From assembly GCF_003854275.1 (NCBI RefSeq), contig NZ_QTQP01000008.1, positions 144,289 to 208,288 on the forward strand: DNA of 64,000 nucleotides, written 5' to 3'. Of this stretch, positions 45,419 through 54,890 are shown piece after piece. The position numbers and the translations under genes are program-made. Source of the DNA: Burkholderia sp. Bp8963 (lineage in GTDB: Bacteria > Pseudomonadota > Gammaproteobacteria > Burkholderiales > Burkholderiaceae). Below the pieces are notes generated by a model. The model was given only the letters and a program-made list of their open reading frames with translations. It was not told where the DNA came from and ran no database searches. Positions within the stretch are counted from its first letter, which is position 1, and each line of letters begins with the position of its first letter.

Positions 45419-46894
45419 GTGCATGACTCCCGCCCCGACTCACCTTCCGCCCCTCCGGGTTTCGTGCCGCGACTGACGATCGCGCACGCGGACGGGCCCG
45501 GGACCAGCCACTTGCCTGCCGTCCGGCCACTCGTGTATCTGTCGCGCCGTCCCGACGCGGCGCTCGTCGCGCATCTGCGAGAGCGACGCTGGGACGTGCT
45601 CTGCGCCAAATCCGCGCATGATGTGCAGCGGCTCGTGAAGCCGGAAGTCGCGCACGCGGGCATCGTCGATCTCGACGGCTTCGCGGCGCGCGACCTGCCC
45701 GCGCTCGAGCCGGTCCTGCGCCATCAGCAGATCGGCTGGATCGCGCTCGCCGACGCCGCGCGCCTCGCCGAGCCCGATATCCGCAAGCTGATCCGGCAAT
45801 GCTGCTTCGATTACGTGAAGGGCCCGCCGACCCATACGACGATCGACTACCTCATCGGCCACGCGTATGGCATGGTGACGCTGTGTGACCTCGAGCTTGC
45901 AACCGACGTCGCGGCAACCGGCGATGACGAAATGGTCGGCACCTGCGACGCGATGCAGCAGCTGTTCCGCACGATCCGCAAGGTCGCGAACACCGACGCC
46001 ACGGTGTTCATTTCCGGCGAATCGGGCACCGGCAAGGAGCTGACCGCACTCGCGATCCACGAGCGCTCCACGCGCCGCAAGGCACCGTTCGTCGCGATCA
46101 ACTGCGGCGCGATTCCGCATCATCTGCTGCAGTCCGAACTGTTTGGCTATGAACGCGGCGCGTTCACCGGCGCGAACCAGCGCAAGATCGGCCGCGTCGA
46201 GGCCGCGCACGGCGGCACGCTGTTCCTCGACGAAATCGGCGACATGCCGCTCGAAAGCCAGGCGAGCATGCTGCGCTTCCTGCAGGAAGGCAAAATCGAG
46301 CGGCTCGGCGGCCACGAGTCGATCCCGGTCGACGTGCGGATCATTTCGGCGACGCACGTCGATGTCGAGGCGGCGATGCGCGACGGGCGCTTTCGCACGG
46401 ACCTGTTCCACCGCCTGTGCGTGCTGCGCATCGACGAGCCGCCGCTGCGCGCACGCGGCAAGGACATCGAACTGCTCGCGCACCACGTGCTGCTGAAGTT
46501 CCGCAGCGACGGCGCACGCAAGATCCGCGGCTTCACGCCGTGCGCAATCGAGGCGATGTACAGCTACCCGTGGCCCGGCAACGTGCGCGAGCTGATCAAC
46601 CGGATCCGTCGCGCGATCGTGATGGCGGACAGCCGGCTGATCTCGGCGGCCGATCTCGATCTCGGGCAGTACACGGTGCAGCAATCGACGACGCTGGCCG
46701 AGGCGCGCGAGCGCGCGGAAAAGCGCGCGATCGAGGCTGCGCTGCTGCGCCACCGGCACCGGCTCGCGGAAGCGGCTGCGGAACTCGGCATCTCGCGCGT
46801 CACGCTGTACCGGCTGATGGGTGCGCACGGGTTGCGCGACCTGTCGGACACCGAGCAGCGCGCGGCGGCGGGCGACGACGAGCACGGTGGGTAG
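45419..46894 (+). CDS. VpsR-type sigma-54 activator, Fis family (second copy)
   Basis: The product is a 491-residue activator starting at GTG 45419 with an AGGA site. The receiver-like domain (about 35-160) has Asp84 in GIVDLDG. Walker A GESGTGKE is at 200-207, the GAFTGA loop at 247-252, and a Fis HTH is near the end ([19 protein letters not shown]). Across the AAA+ domain it is nearly the same as the gene at 37375. Being 25 bp from the FapF-like gene, it is probably the last gene of the operon, which would give positive feedback. Confidence 0.93.
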   Translation: MHDSRPDSPSAPPGFVPRLTIAHADGPGTSHLPAVRPLVYLSRRPDAALVAHLRERRWDVLCAKSAHDVQRLVKPEVAHAGIVDLDGFAARDLPALEPVLRHQQIGWIALADAARLAEPDIRKLIRQCCFDYVKGPPTHTTIDYLIGHAYGMVTLCDLELATDVAATGDDEMVGTCDAMQQLFRTIRKVANTDATVFISGESGTGKELTALAIHERSTRRKAPFVAINCGAIPHHLLQSELFGYERGAFTGANQRKIGRVEAAHGGTLFLDEIGDMPLESQASMLRFLQEGKIERLGGHESIPVDVRIISATHVDVEAAMRDGRFRTDLFHRLCVLRIDEPPLRARGKDIELLAHHVLLKFRSDGARKIRGFTPCAIEAMYSYPWPGNVRELINRIRRAIVMADSRLISAADLDLGQYTVQQSTTLAEARERAEKRAIEAALLRHRHRLAEAAAELGISRVTLYRLMGAHGLRDLSDTEQRAAAGDDEHGG

Positions 46895-47047
46895 GCACGT
46901 ACGCACGACGTTGCGCGGACGGATGATGCGTCCGGCCGCTGCGAAGCATCGCGCGGGAGGCGCACGCGCCGCCGCGCACGATGCCCGGCACTCACCGGCA
47001 TTCCGGTAAAATCAGAGCCATTCCGGTTTTCCCTCTTTCCGACCTTC

Positions 47048-47548
47048 ATGACGACGCTGACCCTGATCGTCGCGCGCGCCCGCAACGGCATCATCGGCCG
47101 CGACAACCAGTTGCCCTGGAAACTTCCCGAGGATCTCGCCTTCTTCAAGCGCACGACGATGGGCGCGCCGATCGTGATGGGCCGCAAGACCCACGAATCG
47201 ATCGGCCGGCCGCTGCCGGGCCGCCGCAACATTGTCGTCACGCGCGACGCAGCGCGCCGCTTCGACGGCTGCGATACCGTGACGTCGCTCGCCGACGCGC
47301 TCGCGCTCGCCGCGCAGGACGGCGCGGCCGAGGCGTTCCTGATCGGCGGCGCGCAGCTCTATGCGGAAGGCCTTGCGCTCGCCGACAAGCTGGTCGTCAC
47401 CGAGATCGACGCCGACTTCGACGGCGACGCGTCGTTCCCGGCGCCCGATCCCGCGCACTGGCAGCAAGTGTCGCGCGACGCGCACCAGGCGGCTGCACCG
47501 AACACGTTTGGCTACGCGTTCGTCGTCTACGCACGCAAGCGCGGCTGA
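47048..47548 (+). CDS. folA: Dihydrofolate reductase
   Basis: FolA reduces dihydrofolate with NADPH, restoring the cofactor used by ThyA. The 166-residue protein has [25 protein letters not shown] at the start with the catalytic Asp, [22 protein letters not shown], and the NADPH loop [13 protein letters not shown]. No strong ribosome-binding site precedes the ATG. It is normally next to thyA and here lies beyond the amyloid cluster. Confidence 0.96.
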   Translation: MTTLTLIVARARNGIIGRDNQLPWKLPEDLAFFKRTTMGAPIVMGRKTHESIGRPLPGRRNIVVTRDAARRFDGCDTVTSLADALALAAQDGAAEAFLIGGAQLYAEGLALADKLVVTEIDADFDGDASFPAPDPAHWQQVSRDAHQAAAPNTFGYAFVVYARKRG

Positions 47549-47569
47549 CGCGCGACACGCGCAATACAA

Positions 47570-47608
47570 AAAGCCCGACCGGCACGCTTGCCGGTCGGGC
47601 TTTGTTTT
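47570..47608 (+). terminator. Terminator of folA
   Basis: AAAGCCCGACCGGC (47570-47583) and GCCGGTCGGGCTTT (47590-47603) form a perfect 14-bp stem with a 6-base loop, followed by GTTTT. It also serves the convergent pmbA on the other strand. Confidence 0.9.
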
Positions 47609-47671
47609 CTGGTCGGGCGAGCCGACGCGGGCCGCGCACTGCGGCGCCGCATCATCGGGCCTTCATGCCGC

Positions 47672-49042
47672 TTACTGCCCGGCGATCGTCATCTGCTCGA
47701 TCAGCACCGAGCCGGTTTCCTTCGTGCCGCGCACGATCGAATCCGCACCGATCGCGACGATGTGACGGAACATCTCCTGCAGCGTGCTCGCGACGGTGAT
47801 CTCCTCGACCGGATACTGGATCACGCCGTTCTCGACCCAGAAGCCCGCTGCGCCGCGCGAATAGTCGCCCGTCACATAGTTCACACCCTGCCCCATCAGC
47901 TCGGTCAGCAACAGGCCCGTGCCGAGCTTCTTCAGCATCGCGTCGAAATCGTCGCCCGGCTGCGTGTTGCTGCTGCGCAGCGCGAGATTGTGCGAGCCGC
48001 CCGCGTTGCCGGTCGTCTGCGTGCCGAGCTTGCGCGCCGAGTAGGTCGACAGGAAATAACCCTCGACGACGCCGTCCTTGACGACGCTGCGCGCACGCGT
48101 GCGCACGCCTTCCTCGTCGAACGGCGCGCTGCCCATCGCACGCGGCACGTGCGGATCCTCGACGACCTGCACGTGCGGCGCGAACACCGGCTTGCCGAGG
48201 CTGTCGACGAGAAACGAGGTCTTGCGGTACAGCGCGCCGCCGCTCACCGCCTGCACGAACGCGCCGAGCAGGCCGGCCGCGAGCGGCGCCTCGAACAGCA
48301 CCGGCACCTTGCGGGTATCGAGGCGGCGCGCGCCCATCCGCGCGAGCGCGCGTTCGGCAGCATAACGGCCGACCGCTTCCGGTGCCGCGAGATCGGCCGC
48401 GCTGCGCTTCGACGTATACCAGTCGTCGCGCTGCATGTGGCGGCCGCTGCCCGCGATCGGCGCGCACGCGATGTAGTGGCGCGAGTACGGATAGCCGGCA
48501 AGGAAGCCGCGCGACGTCGCGAGCACGAACTGCGAATGCTGCGCCGACACGCTCGCGCCCTCCGAATTGCGGATCTGCGGGCTGACTGCGAACGCGGCGT
48601 CCTCCGCGCGACGGGCGAGCTCGACCGCGTCGTCGGCCGACAGGTCCCACGGGTGGTAGAGATCGAGATCGCGCGGCGCCGTCTCGAGCAGTTCGGCCTC
48701 GGCGAGCCCGGCCGCATCGTCCTCGGCGGTGAAGCGCGCGATGTTGTACGCGGCGGCGACGGTGTCCTTGATCGCGTCCGGCGAGAAGTCCGACGTGCTC
48801 GCGTTGCCGCGCTTCTTGCCGATGAACACGGTCACGCCGACCATCTTGTCGCGGTTGTGCTCGATCGTCTCGACTTCACCGCGGCGCACCGACACCGACA
48901 GGCCGTCGCCTTCGGAGATTTCGGTCGCGGCGTCCGTCGCGCCGAGCGCGTTCGCATGCCGGAGGATGTCCGAGGCGATTTCTTTCAGCTGATCCTGCGT
49001 ATGCGGGAAATAGCGCGCTTGCGTGTCGAGGTTGGCAGCCAT
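47672..49042 (-). CDS. pmbA: Metalloprotease PmbA (TldE)
   Basis: PmbA/TldE forms a complex with TldD that degrades unfolded peptides and matures microcin B17 and related peptides. The 456-residue product has the family motifs TEISEGDGLSVSVRRGEVETIEHN near the start and TGDYSRGAAGFWVENGVIQYPVEEITVA near the end. The PmbA subunit itself lacks the metal-binding motif. The start MAANLDTQARYF is chosen from the family start. No tldD is in the window. Confidence 0.94.
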   Translation of the reverse strand: MAANLDTQARYFPHTQDQLKEIASDILRHANALGATDAATEISEGDGLSVSVRRGEVETIEHNRDKMVGVTVFIGKKRGNASTSDFSPDAIKDTVAAAYNIARFTAEDDAAGLAEAELLETAPRDLDLYHPWDLSADDAVELARRAEDAAFAVSPQIRNSEGASVSAQHSQFVLATSRGFLAGYPYSRHYIACAPIAGSGRHMQRDDWYTSKRSAADLAAPEAVGRYAAERALARMGARRLDTRKVPVLFEAPLAAGLLGAFVQAVSGGALYRKTSFLVDSLGKPVFAPHVQVVEDPHVPRAMGSAPFDEEGVRTRARSVVKDGVVEGYFLSTYSARKLGTQTTGNAGGSHNLALRSSNTQPGDDFDAMLKKLGTGLLLTELMGQGVNYVTGDYSRGAAGFWVENGVIQYPVEEITVASTLQEMFRHIVAIGADSIVRGTKETGSVLIEQMTIAGQ

Positions 49043-49169
49043 CTTCGTGATATCCGGTGACGGGCTCGCGGCCCGCGTGTTCAAAATGTCGTATCCCGCG
49101 ATCATAGCAAGGTCCGGGACACCGTAACGGAGAAGCTTGGGGCGGCCGCGGCGCGATACAATGCCGTCC

Positions 49170-49772
49170 ATGACACGCAAAACCCGTATTCAGCCGATCG
49201 AGCACGCCGACGACGACGCCGGCCACGGCTACGATCGCCCCAGCAAATCCCAGTTGAAGCGCGAAATGCACGCGCTGCAGGAACTTGGCCAGGCCCTCGT
49301 CGATCTGCCGAAAGACGCGCTCAAGCGGATGCCGATGCCCGAAGACCTCGGTGACGCTGTTCGCGAAGCGCGCCGCATCACCGATCACGAAGGCAAGCGC
49401 CGCCAGCTCCAGTACGTCGGCCGCGTGATGCGCACGCTGACCGACGACGAGACGGCCGCGCTGCGCACCGCGCTCGACGCGCAGCGCGGTGTGAACAAGG
49501 CCGCGACGGCCCGCCTGCACTGGATCGAACGCACCCGCGAGCAGCTTCTCGCCAACGACGAAGCGCTGACCGAATTCATCCGCCAGCACCCGGATGCCGA
49601 CGTGCAGGAAGGCCGCACGCTGATCCGCAATGCCCGCAGGGAAACGCAGCAAAACAAGCCGCCGCGCTACTACCGCGAGCTGTTCCAGTGGATCAAGACC
49701 GCGAGCGGCACGCCCGACGCCGACGACGAGGCGCCCGAAGCCAGCGGGGACGACGATGACGACGAAGCCTAA
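49170..49772 (+). CDS. darP: Ribosome biogenesis factor DarP (YjgA, DUF615)
   Basis: DarP helps late 50S assembly. The 200-residue protein has the family core [22 protein letters not shown] and [13 protein letters not shown]. The C-terminus is acidic ([18 protein letters not shown]). Start codons at 49161 and 49170 are both possible. 49170 gives the shorter [10 protein letters not shown] start. It is divergent from pmbA, a gene pairing seen widely in Proteobacteria. It overlaps mog by 17 bases. Confidence 0.92.
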   Translation: MTRKTRIQPIEHADDDAGHGYDRPSKSQLKREMHALQELGQALVDLPKDALKRMPMPEDLGDAVREARRITDHEGKRRQLQYVGRVMRTLTDDETAALRTALDAQRGVNKAATARLHWIERTREQLLANDEALTEFIRQHPDADVQEGRTLIRNARRETQQNKPPRYYRELFQWIKTASGTPDADDEAPEASGDDDDDEA

Positions 49773-50373
49773 CCATCCGGACGAACTGGTGGTCGGCCTC
49801 GTGTCGATCAGCGACCGCGCAAGCAGCGGCGTCTACGAGGACAAAGGCATTCCGGCGCTGCAGGACTGGCTCGCCGCCGCGCTGACGTCGCCGTGGCGCG
49901 CCGAGACCCGGCTGATCCAGGACGACGCGGCGACGATCTCCGCGACCCTCGTCGAGCTCGTCGACACGGCCCGCTGCGACCTCGTGCTGACGACGGGCGG
50001 CACCGGCCCCGCGCGCCGCGACGTAACGCCGGAGGCGACGCTCGCGGTGGCGACGAAGGAAATGCCGGGATTCGGCGAGCAGATGCGGCAGATCAGCCTG
50101 AATTTCGTGCCGACCGCGATCCTGTCGCGGCAGGTCGCGGTAATCCGCGAGACGGCCGATCATGCGGCGCTGATCGTCAACCTGCCGGGTCAGCCGAAAT
50201 CGATCAAGGAAACCCTCGAAGGGCTGCGCGACGCGGACGGCCGGGCCACCGTGCCCGGCATCTTCGCTGCGGTGCCCTACTGCATCGACCTGATCGGCGG
50301 CCCGTACATCGAGACCGACGCCGCGGTGGTCGCGGCGTTCCGGCCGAAGAGCGCGCAGCGCGCGCCGCGCTGA
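49756..50373 (+). CDS. mog: Molybdopterin adenylyltransferase Mog
   Basis: Mog adenylylates molybdopterin before MoeA inserts molybdate. The 205-residue protein has [22 protein letters not shown] at the start and [17 protein letters not shown] as the active-site loop, followed by [16 protein letters not shown]. The start at 49756 overlaps the darP end by 17 bases in another frame. It is 34 kb from moaA-mobA-moeA. Confidence 0.94.
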   Translation: MTTKPNHPDELVVGLVSISDRASSGVYEDKGIPALQDWLAAALTSPWRAETRLIQDDAATISATLVELVDTARCDLVLTTGGTGPARRDVTPEATLAVATKEMPGFGEQMRQISLNFVPTAILSRQVAVIRETADHAALIVNLPGQPKSIKETLEGLRDADGRATVPGIFAAVPYCIDLIGGPYIETDAAVVAAFRPKSAQRAPR

Positions 50374-50428
50374 TCGGCGGCCGGAACGCTCAGGCAGTCC
50401 GCTCAGGCAGTCCGCTCAAGCAGTCCGC

Positions 50429-51049
50429 TCAGGCTGCCGGCGCGGATTCGCCCGTCGGCGCCGGCACGCCCGGGATCAGGAAATGCTCGCGGTAATACTT
50501 CAGCTCGTCGATCGATTCGTGGATGTCGGCGAGCGCCGTGTGCATCGCGCGCTTCTGGAACCCCTTGTAGATCGCCGGCTGCCAGCGGCGGCACAGCTCC
50601 TTCAGCGTGCTGACGTCGAGGTTGCGGTAGTGGAAGAACCGCTCGAGATCCGGCATCCAGCGCGCCATGAAGCGGCGGTCCTGGCAAATCGAGTTGCCGC
50701 ACATCGGCGACTTGCCGGGCGACACGTACTGGACGAGAAACGCCTGGAGCTGCGCGGCGGCGTCCGCTTCGGTGACCGTCGACGCGCGCACGCGGTCGAT
50801 CAGGCCCGAGCGGCCGTGCGTGTTCTTGTTCCAGTCGTCCATCTTGGCGAGCGTCGCATCGCTCTGGTGGATCGCGAACACCGGGCCTTCGACCGCGATG
50901 TCGAGCGTCGAGTTGGTCACGACGACCGCGACTTCGATGATGCGATCGTTATCCGGGTCGAGGCCCGTCATTTCCATGTCGAGCCAGACGAGATTCAGCT
51001 CGTTGCGCACGAGTTCGGGCTGGCTGGCGGAAGCGGGGGTATCGGTCAT
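50429..51049 (-). CDS. orn: Oligoribonuclease
   Basis: Orn degrades 2-5 nt RNAs and the linear form of c-di-GMP (pGpG), and is essential in many Proteobacteria. The 206-residue protein has the DEDDh motifs: [21 protein letters not shown] (first Asp, Glu), then SICQDRRFM, and [20 protein letters not shown] (His, Asp). An AGGA site precedes the ATG at 51049. It is divergent from the M48 protease gene. Confidence 0.96.
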   Translation of the reverse strand: MTDTPASASQPELVRNELNLVWLDMEMTGLDPDNDRIIEVAVVVTNSTLDIAVEGPVFAIHQSDATLAKMDDWNKNTHGRSGLIDRVRASTVTEADAAAQLQAFLVQYVSPGKSPMCGNSICQDRRFMARWMPDLERFFHYRNLDVSTLKELCRRWQPAIYKGFQKRAMHTALADIHESIDELKYYREHFLIPGVPAPTGESAPAA

Positions 51050-51163
51050 GAGTCATCCTGGAAAATGGCGGACGGCGTGCTGCGCCGCGGCGGCCCGCGT
51101 CGCATCAGCGGGCCCGGTCCGCAAGAACATATAATTCTCGCATAGAACCCTTTGGCGCCTTCG

Positions 51164-52423
51164 ATGTCACCTTTTTCGTTCACCCTGCTGTTCGCGCTCG
51201 CCGTGCTCGCGATGGTCGTCACCAAGCTGTGGCTCGCGTCGCGGCAGATCCGCTTCGTCGCCGCGCACCGTAACCGCGTGCCCGCGCAGTTCAGCGCAAC
51301 CATCCCGCTGTCCGCGCACCAGCGCGCGGCCGACTACACGGTCGAGCGCACCCGCCTGACGATGCTCGAGATCGTCGTCAGCGCGGCCGTGCTCGTCGGC
51401 CTCACGCTGCTGGGCGGCGTCGGCGCGCTCGACACGCTGCTGACCGGCTGGTTCGGCCGCGGCTACGGGCAGCAGGTCGCGCTCGTCGGCGCGGTTTTCG
51501 CGATCACGAGCGTGATCGACGTGCCGTTCGAGTATTACCGCCAGTTCGGCATCGAGGAGCGCTTCGGCTTCAACCGGATGCCGAAGCGCCTGTTCTTCAC
51601 CGACATGCTGAAAAACGCGCTGCTCGGCGCCACGCTCGGCCTGCCGCTGCTGTTCGTCGTGCTCTGGCTGATGAACCAAGCGGGCAGCCTGTGGTGGCTG
51701 TGGACGTGGATCGTCTGGGTCGTGTTCCAGATGCTCGTGCTGTTGATCTACCCGACCTTCATCGCCCCGCTCTTCAACAAGTTCGAGCCGCTCACGGACG
51801 ACGCGCTGCGCGCGCGCATCGAGTCGCTGATGAAGCGTTGCGGCTTCGCGGCAAAGGGCCTGTTCGTGATGGACGGCAGCCGCCGGTCCGCGCACGGCAA
51901 CGCGTACTTCACCGGCTTCGGCGCGTCGAAGCGGATCGTGTTCTTCGACACGCTGCTCGCGCGCCTGTCCGGCGAGGAAATCGAGGCCGTGCTCGCTCAC
52001 GAGCTCGGCCATTTCAAGCGCCGCCACGTAATGAAGCGCATGCTCGTGTCGTTCGTGCTGAGCCTCGCGCTGCTTGCGCTGCTCGGCTGGCTCGCGCAAC
52101 GCGCATGGTTCTATACGGGGCTCGGCGTGATGCCGTCGCTCGATTCCAGCAACGCCGGCGCCGCGCTCGTGCTGTTCTTCCTCGCGATCCCCGTGTTCCT
52201 GTTCTTCGCGACGCCGGTCGGCAGCCTGACGTCGCGCAAGCACGAGTTCGAGGCCGATGCATTCGCCGCCAGCCAGACCCAGGCGCAGGACCTCGTCAGT
52301 GCGCTCGTGAAGCTATACGAGGACAACGCGTCGACGCTGACGCCCGACCCCGTCTATACCGCGTTCTACTACTCGCACCCGCCCGCGTCGCAGCGGATCG
52401 ACCGGCTGCTGCAGCAAGCATGA
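51164..52423 (+). CDS. M48 family membrane metalloprotease (Ste24/CAAX-protease-like)
   Basis: The product is a 419-residue inner-membrane zinc protease. [15 protein letters not shown] carries the HExxH zinc motif, and the third ligand lies in [10 protein letters not shown] (ExxxD). Six to seven membrane helices surround the site. The pattern is that of Ste24-type M48A proteases, not HtpX. A TATAAT box is at 51130-51135, though no good -35 was found. It overlaps rsgA by four bases (ATGA). Confidence 0.91.
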   Translation: MSPFSFTLLFALAVLAMVVTKLWLASRQIRFVAAHRNRVPAQFSATIPLSAHQRAADYTVERTRLTMLEIVVSAAVLVGLTLLGGVGALDTLLTGWFGRGYGQQVALVGAVFAITSVIDVPFEYYRQFGIEERFGFNRMPKRLFFTDMLKNALLGATLGLPLLFVVLWLMNQAGSLWWLWTWIVWVVFQMLVLLIYPTFIAPLFNKFEPLTDDALRARIESLMKRCGFAAKGLFVMDGSRRSAHGNAYFTGFGASKRIVFFDTLLARLSGEEIEAVLAHELGHFKRRHVMKRMLVSFVLSLALLALLGWLAQRAWFYTGLGVMPSLDSSNAGAALVLFFLAIPVFLFFATPVGSLTSRKHEFEADAFAASQTQAQDLVSALVKLYEDNASTLTPDPVYTAFYYSHPPASQRIDRLLQQA

Positions 52424-53364
52424 GCCGGCCGACCTCCCGCAAGCCGGCCCCGCGCGCATCAGGCGCGGCGCGTGCCGAAGGCCGCGTGATCGCGGCGCAC
52501 GGGCGCCATTACATCGTCGCACCCGACGAAGGCGGCCCGATGCTGCAGTGCTTCCCGCGCGGCAAGAAGAGCGACATCGCGGTCGGCGACCGCGTCGCGT
52601 ACGAGCGCTCGTCCGCCGACCAGGGCGTGATCGTCGAGATTGGCGAGCGGCGCAACCTGCTGTACCGCTCGGACCAGTTCAAGTCGAAGCTGTTCGCGGC
52701 CAATCTCGACCAGCTGCTGATCGTGCTCGCGACCGAGCCCTATTTCAGCGAGGACCTGCTCGGCCGCGCGCTGATCGCCGCCGAGGCCAACGACCTGAAG
52801 CCGCTCGTCGTGCTGAACAAGATCGACGTCGAGGCCGCCCTGCCCGTCGCCCGCGAACGGCTCGCACCGTACCGCGAGCTGGGCTACGACGTGCTCGAAC
52901 TGTCGGTCAAGGGCGCGCCCGACGATGCGCGTGCGCAGTTGATGCCGCATCTCGCCGGCCACTCGACGATCCTGCTCGGCCAGTCAGGGATGGGCAAATC
53001 GACGCTCGTGAACCTGCTCGTGCCCGACGCGGAAGCCGCGACCCGCGAAATCTCGGCCGCACTCAACAGTGGCCGGCACACGACGACGTTCACGCGCCTC
53101 TATCCGCTGCCCGCGTGCGACGGCGCGCTGATCGATTCGCCGGGATTCCAGGAATTCGGCCTCTATCATCTGACGGAAGGCCGCCTCGAGCGCGCGTTCC
53201 CCGAGTTCCGGCCGCTGCTCGCACACTGCCGTTTCTATAATTGTCATCACCTGCACGAGCCGGGCTGCGCGATCCTGGAAGCCGTCGCCGACGGCCGCGT
53301 CGCGCCGTCGCGGCATGGGTTGTATGCGCAACTGGTGCACGAGGCGAGCCAGATCGTGCGTTGA
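52420..53364 (+). CDS. rsgA: Ribosome small-subunit-dependent GTPase RsgA
   Basis: RsgA helps 30S maturation and is a circularly permuted GTPase. An N-terminal OB fold (about 15-85) is followed by the G-motifs out of order: NKID (G4), GQSGMGKST (G1) and DSPGFQEF (G3), then the C-terminal zinc knuckle ([14 protein letters not shown]). The length is 314 residues. It starts inside the stop of the M48 gene. Confidence 0.96.
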   Translation: MSRPTSRKPAPRASGAARAEGRVIAAHGRHYIVAPDEGGPMLQCFPRGKKSDIAVGDRVAYERSSADQGVIVEIGERRNLLYRSDQFKSKLFAANLDQLLIVLATEPYFSEDLLGRALIAAEANDLKPLVVLNKIDVEAALPVARERLAPYRELGYDVLELSVKGAPDDARAQLMPHLAGHSTILLGQSGMGKSTLVNLLVPDAEAATREISAALNSGRHTTTFTRLYPLPACDGALIDSPGFQEFGLYHLTEGRLERAFPEFRPLLAHCRFYNCHHLHEPGCAILEAVADGRVAPSRHGLYAQLVHEASQIVR

Positions 53365-53440
53365 CGCTCCGGCAACCGGGGCGCGCCGGGGCGGCACACC
53401 TCCAAAGCCGACAGAAGTGACAGGAGCGACAGGAGCCGCA

Positions 53441-53758
53441 ATGCGTTTCAAGGCACCGGATCTCGCGACCGCGCAGCATTGGGCCAACGTGCTCGAAGCG
53501 GCGGGAATCGGCTGCGAACTGCACAATCGCTATGCGACGGGCGCGCTCGGCGGGCTTCCCGCCGATGCATGCGCGCCCGAAGTCTGGCTCGACGACGAAC
53601 GCGACGACGCGCTTGCGCGCCGCCTGCTCGACGCCGCGTCGCACGGCCCGGCGGCCGGCGCGACGCCGTGGCGGTGCCGGCACTGCGGCGAGGAACTCGA
53701 AGCGCAGTTCACCGCGTGCTGGCATTGCGGCGCACTACGCGACCCGCGCGACGGCTGA
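53441..53758 (+). CDS. DUF2007 domain protein with C-terminal zinc ribbon
   Basis: The product is a 105-residue protein. Residues 1-55 match DUF2007 (putative signal-transducing domain): KAPDLATAQHWANVLEAAGI and PEVWLDDERDDALARRLL. Residues 78-97 form a CxxC...CxxC zinc ribbon (CRHCGEELEAQFTACWHCG). The role is unknown. An AGGAG site precedes the ATG. It follows rsgA by 76 bp. Confidence 0.85.
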   Translation: MRFKAPDLATAQHWANVLEAAGIGCELHNRYATGALGGLPADACAPEVWLDDERDDALARRLLDAASHGPAAGATPWRCRHCGEELEAQFTACWHCGALRDPRDG

Positions 53759-53767
53759 TCCAGCAAA

Positions 53768-53796
53768 AAGGCCGGCATCGAGCCGGCCTTGTTCTT
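53768..53796. terminator. Terminator after the DUF2007 gene
   Basis: AAGGCCGGC (53768-53776) and GCCGGCCTT (53782-53790) pair perfectly around a 5-base loop, with an A run before and T-rich sequence after. It separates convergent genes. Confidence 0.85.
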
Positions 53797-53832
53797 TCCC
53801 TGCGTGCGAGACGACGCGGTGCGGTGCCCGCG

Positions 53833-54771
53833 TCACGACACCCAGACGGCTAGCGTCAGCATCAGCAGCAGGATCATCCACAGAATCACCGCGCGCCACA
53901 CGAGGCCGACCGCCGACTGCAGCGTGCGCGGCGTGCAATCGTCACCGACCGTCAACGGACCGCTGTCGCCGACCGCCAGCGCGTCGAGGCTCGACGGCTC
54001 CGCCAGCGGCCCGGCCAGCCGCGCGCCGAGCGCCCCGCTGCCCGCGGCCAGCAACACGCCGTCGTTCGGGTCGGGCCATTGGCGCGTGTGGTTGCGCCAT
54101 GCGTAGATCGCATCCTCGAAGTTGCCGACGATCGCGAAACCGAGCGCCGTCAGTCGCGCCGGCACCCAGTCGATCACGAAGAACGCGCGCTGCGCGAACG
54201 TCGAAAATGCCGCAGTGCGGTCGTCGGCCGGTGTCGACCAGCTGCGCGCGAGGTATTCGGAAATGCGATACAGCACCGCGCCGGCCGGCCCGATCGGCAG
54301 CACGTACCAGAAGAACACGCCGAACACGTGCCGATGCGATGCGACGACCGCGTGGATCAACGTATGGCGGACGATCTCGCCGACGGGCATGTCGACCGTA
54401 TCGATGCCCGTCCACTCCCGCAGGATTTCGCGCGCACGCGGCACGTCGTCGTTGTTGAGCGCGAGGTGGATGTCGGTGAAGTAATGGCTGAACTGGCGGA
54501 AGCCGAGCGTGAAATACACGACCGCGACGTTCCACAGGAACGCGAGTACGAAGCTCACCTTGTACAACAGGAAATAGATCAGCGCGACGACCAGCACCCA
54601 CGGCAGCACGACCGCGAGCCACGCGAGGATGCCGTGCTTTTGCTTGCCGGCGTCGAGGCCATGCGCGACGGTTTCCGCATGAAACTGGAACAGCGCGAAG
54701 ACCGGATTGCTCGGCGACAACGCGCGGACCTGTTCGATGATGAGGGCAAGGAGAACCGAAAAGAAAGTCAT
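53833..54771 (-). CDS. CobD/CbiB-family membrane protein (AmpE-like)
   Basis: The product is a 312-residue inner-membrane protein that resembles CobD/CbiB, the cobinamide synthase family. The family-like parts are VGEIVRHTLIHAVVASHRHVFG and SEYLARSWSTP. Four to five membrane helices are seen. No other cobalamin gene is nearby, so it is more likely the AmpE-like paralogue found next to unrelated genes in Burkholderiales than a true CbiB. The function is uncertain. Confidence 0.75.
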   Translation of the reverse strand: MTFFSVLLALIIEQVRALSPSNPVFALFQFHAETVAHGLDAGKQKHGILAWLAVVLPWVLVVALIYFLLYKVSFVLAFLWNVAVVYFTLGFRQFSHYFTDIHLALNNDDVPRAREILREWTGIDTVDMPVGEIVRHTLIHAVVASHRHVFGVFFWYVLPIGPAGAVLYRISEYLARSWSTPADDRTAAFSTFAQRAFFVIDWVPARLTALGFAIVGNFEDAIYAWRNHTRQWPDPNDGVLLAAGSGALGARLAGPLAEPSSLDALAVGDSGPLTVGDDCTPRTLQSAVGLVWRAVILWMILLLMLTLAVWVS

Positions 54772-54890
54772 GCGTGGCGCCGTCTTCGGGTTATGTCACT
54801 TTTTGCATAACGATAGCACAGCGTAAGCCACGAAGGGCTGCCAGCGCCGGCAGCCGGCGGCCGGCCAGGCGCACGTAGCGGCGCACCGCG

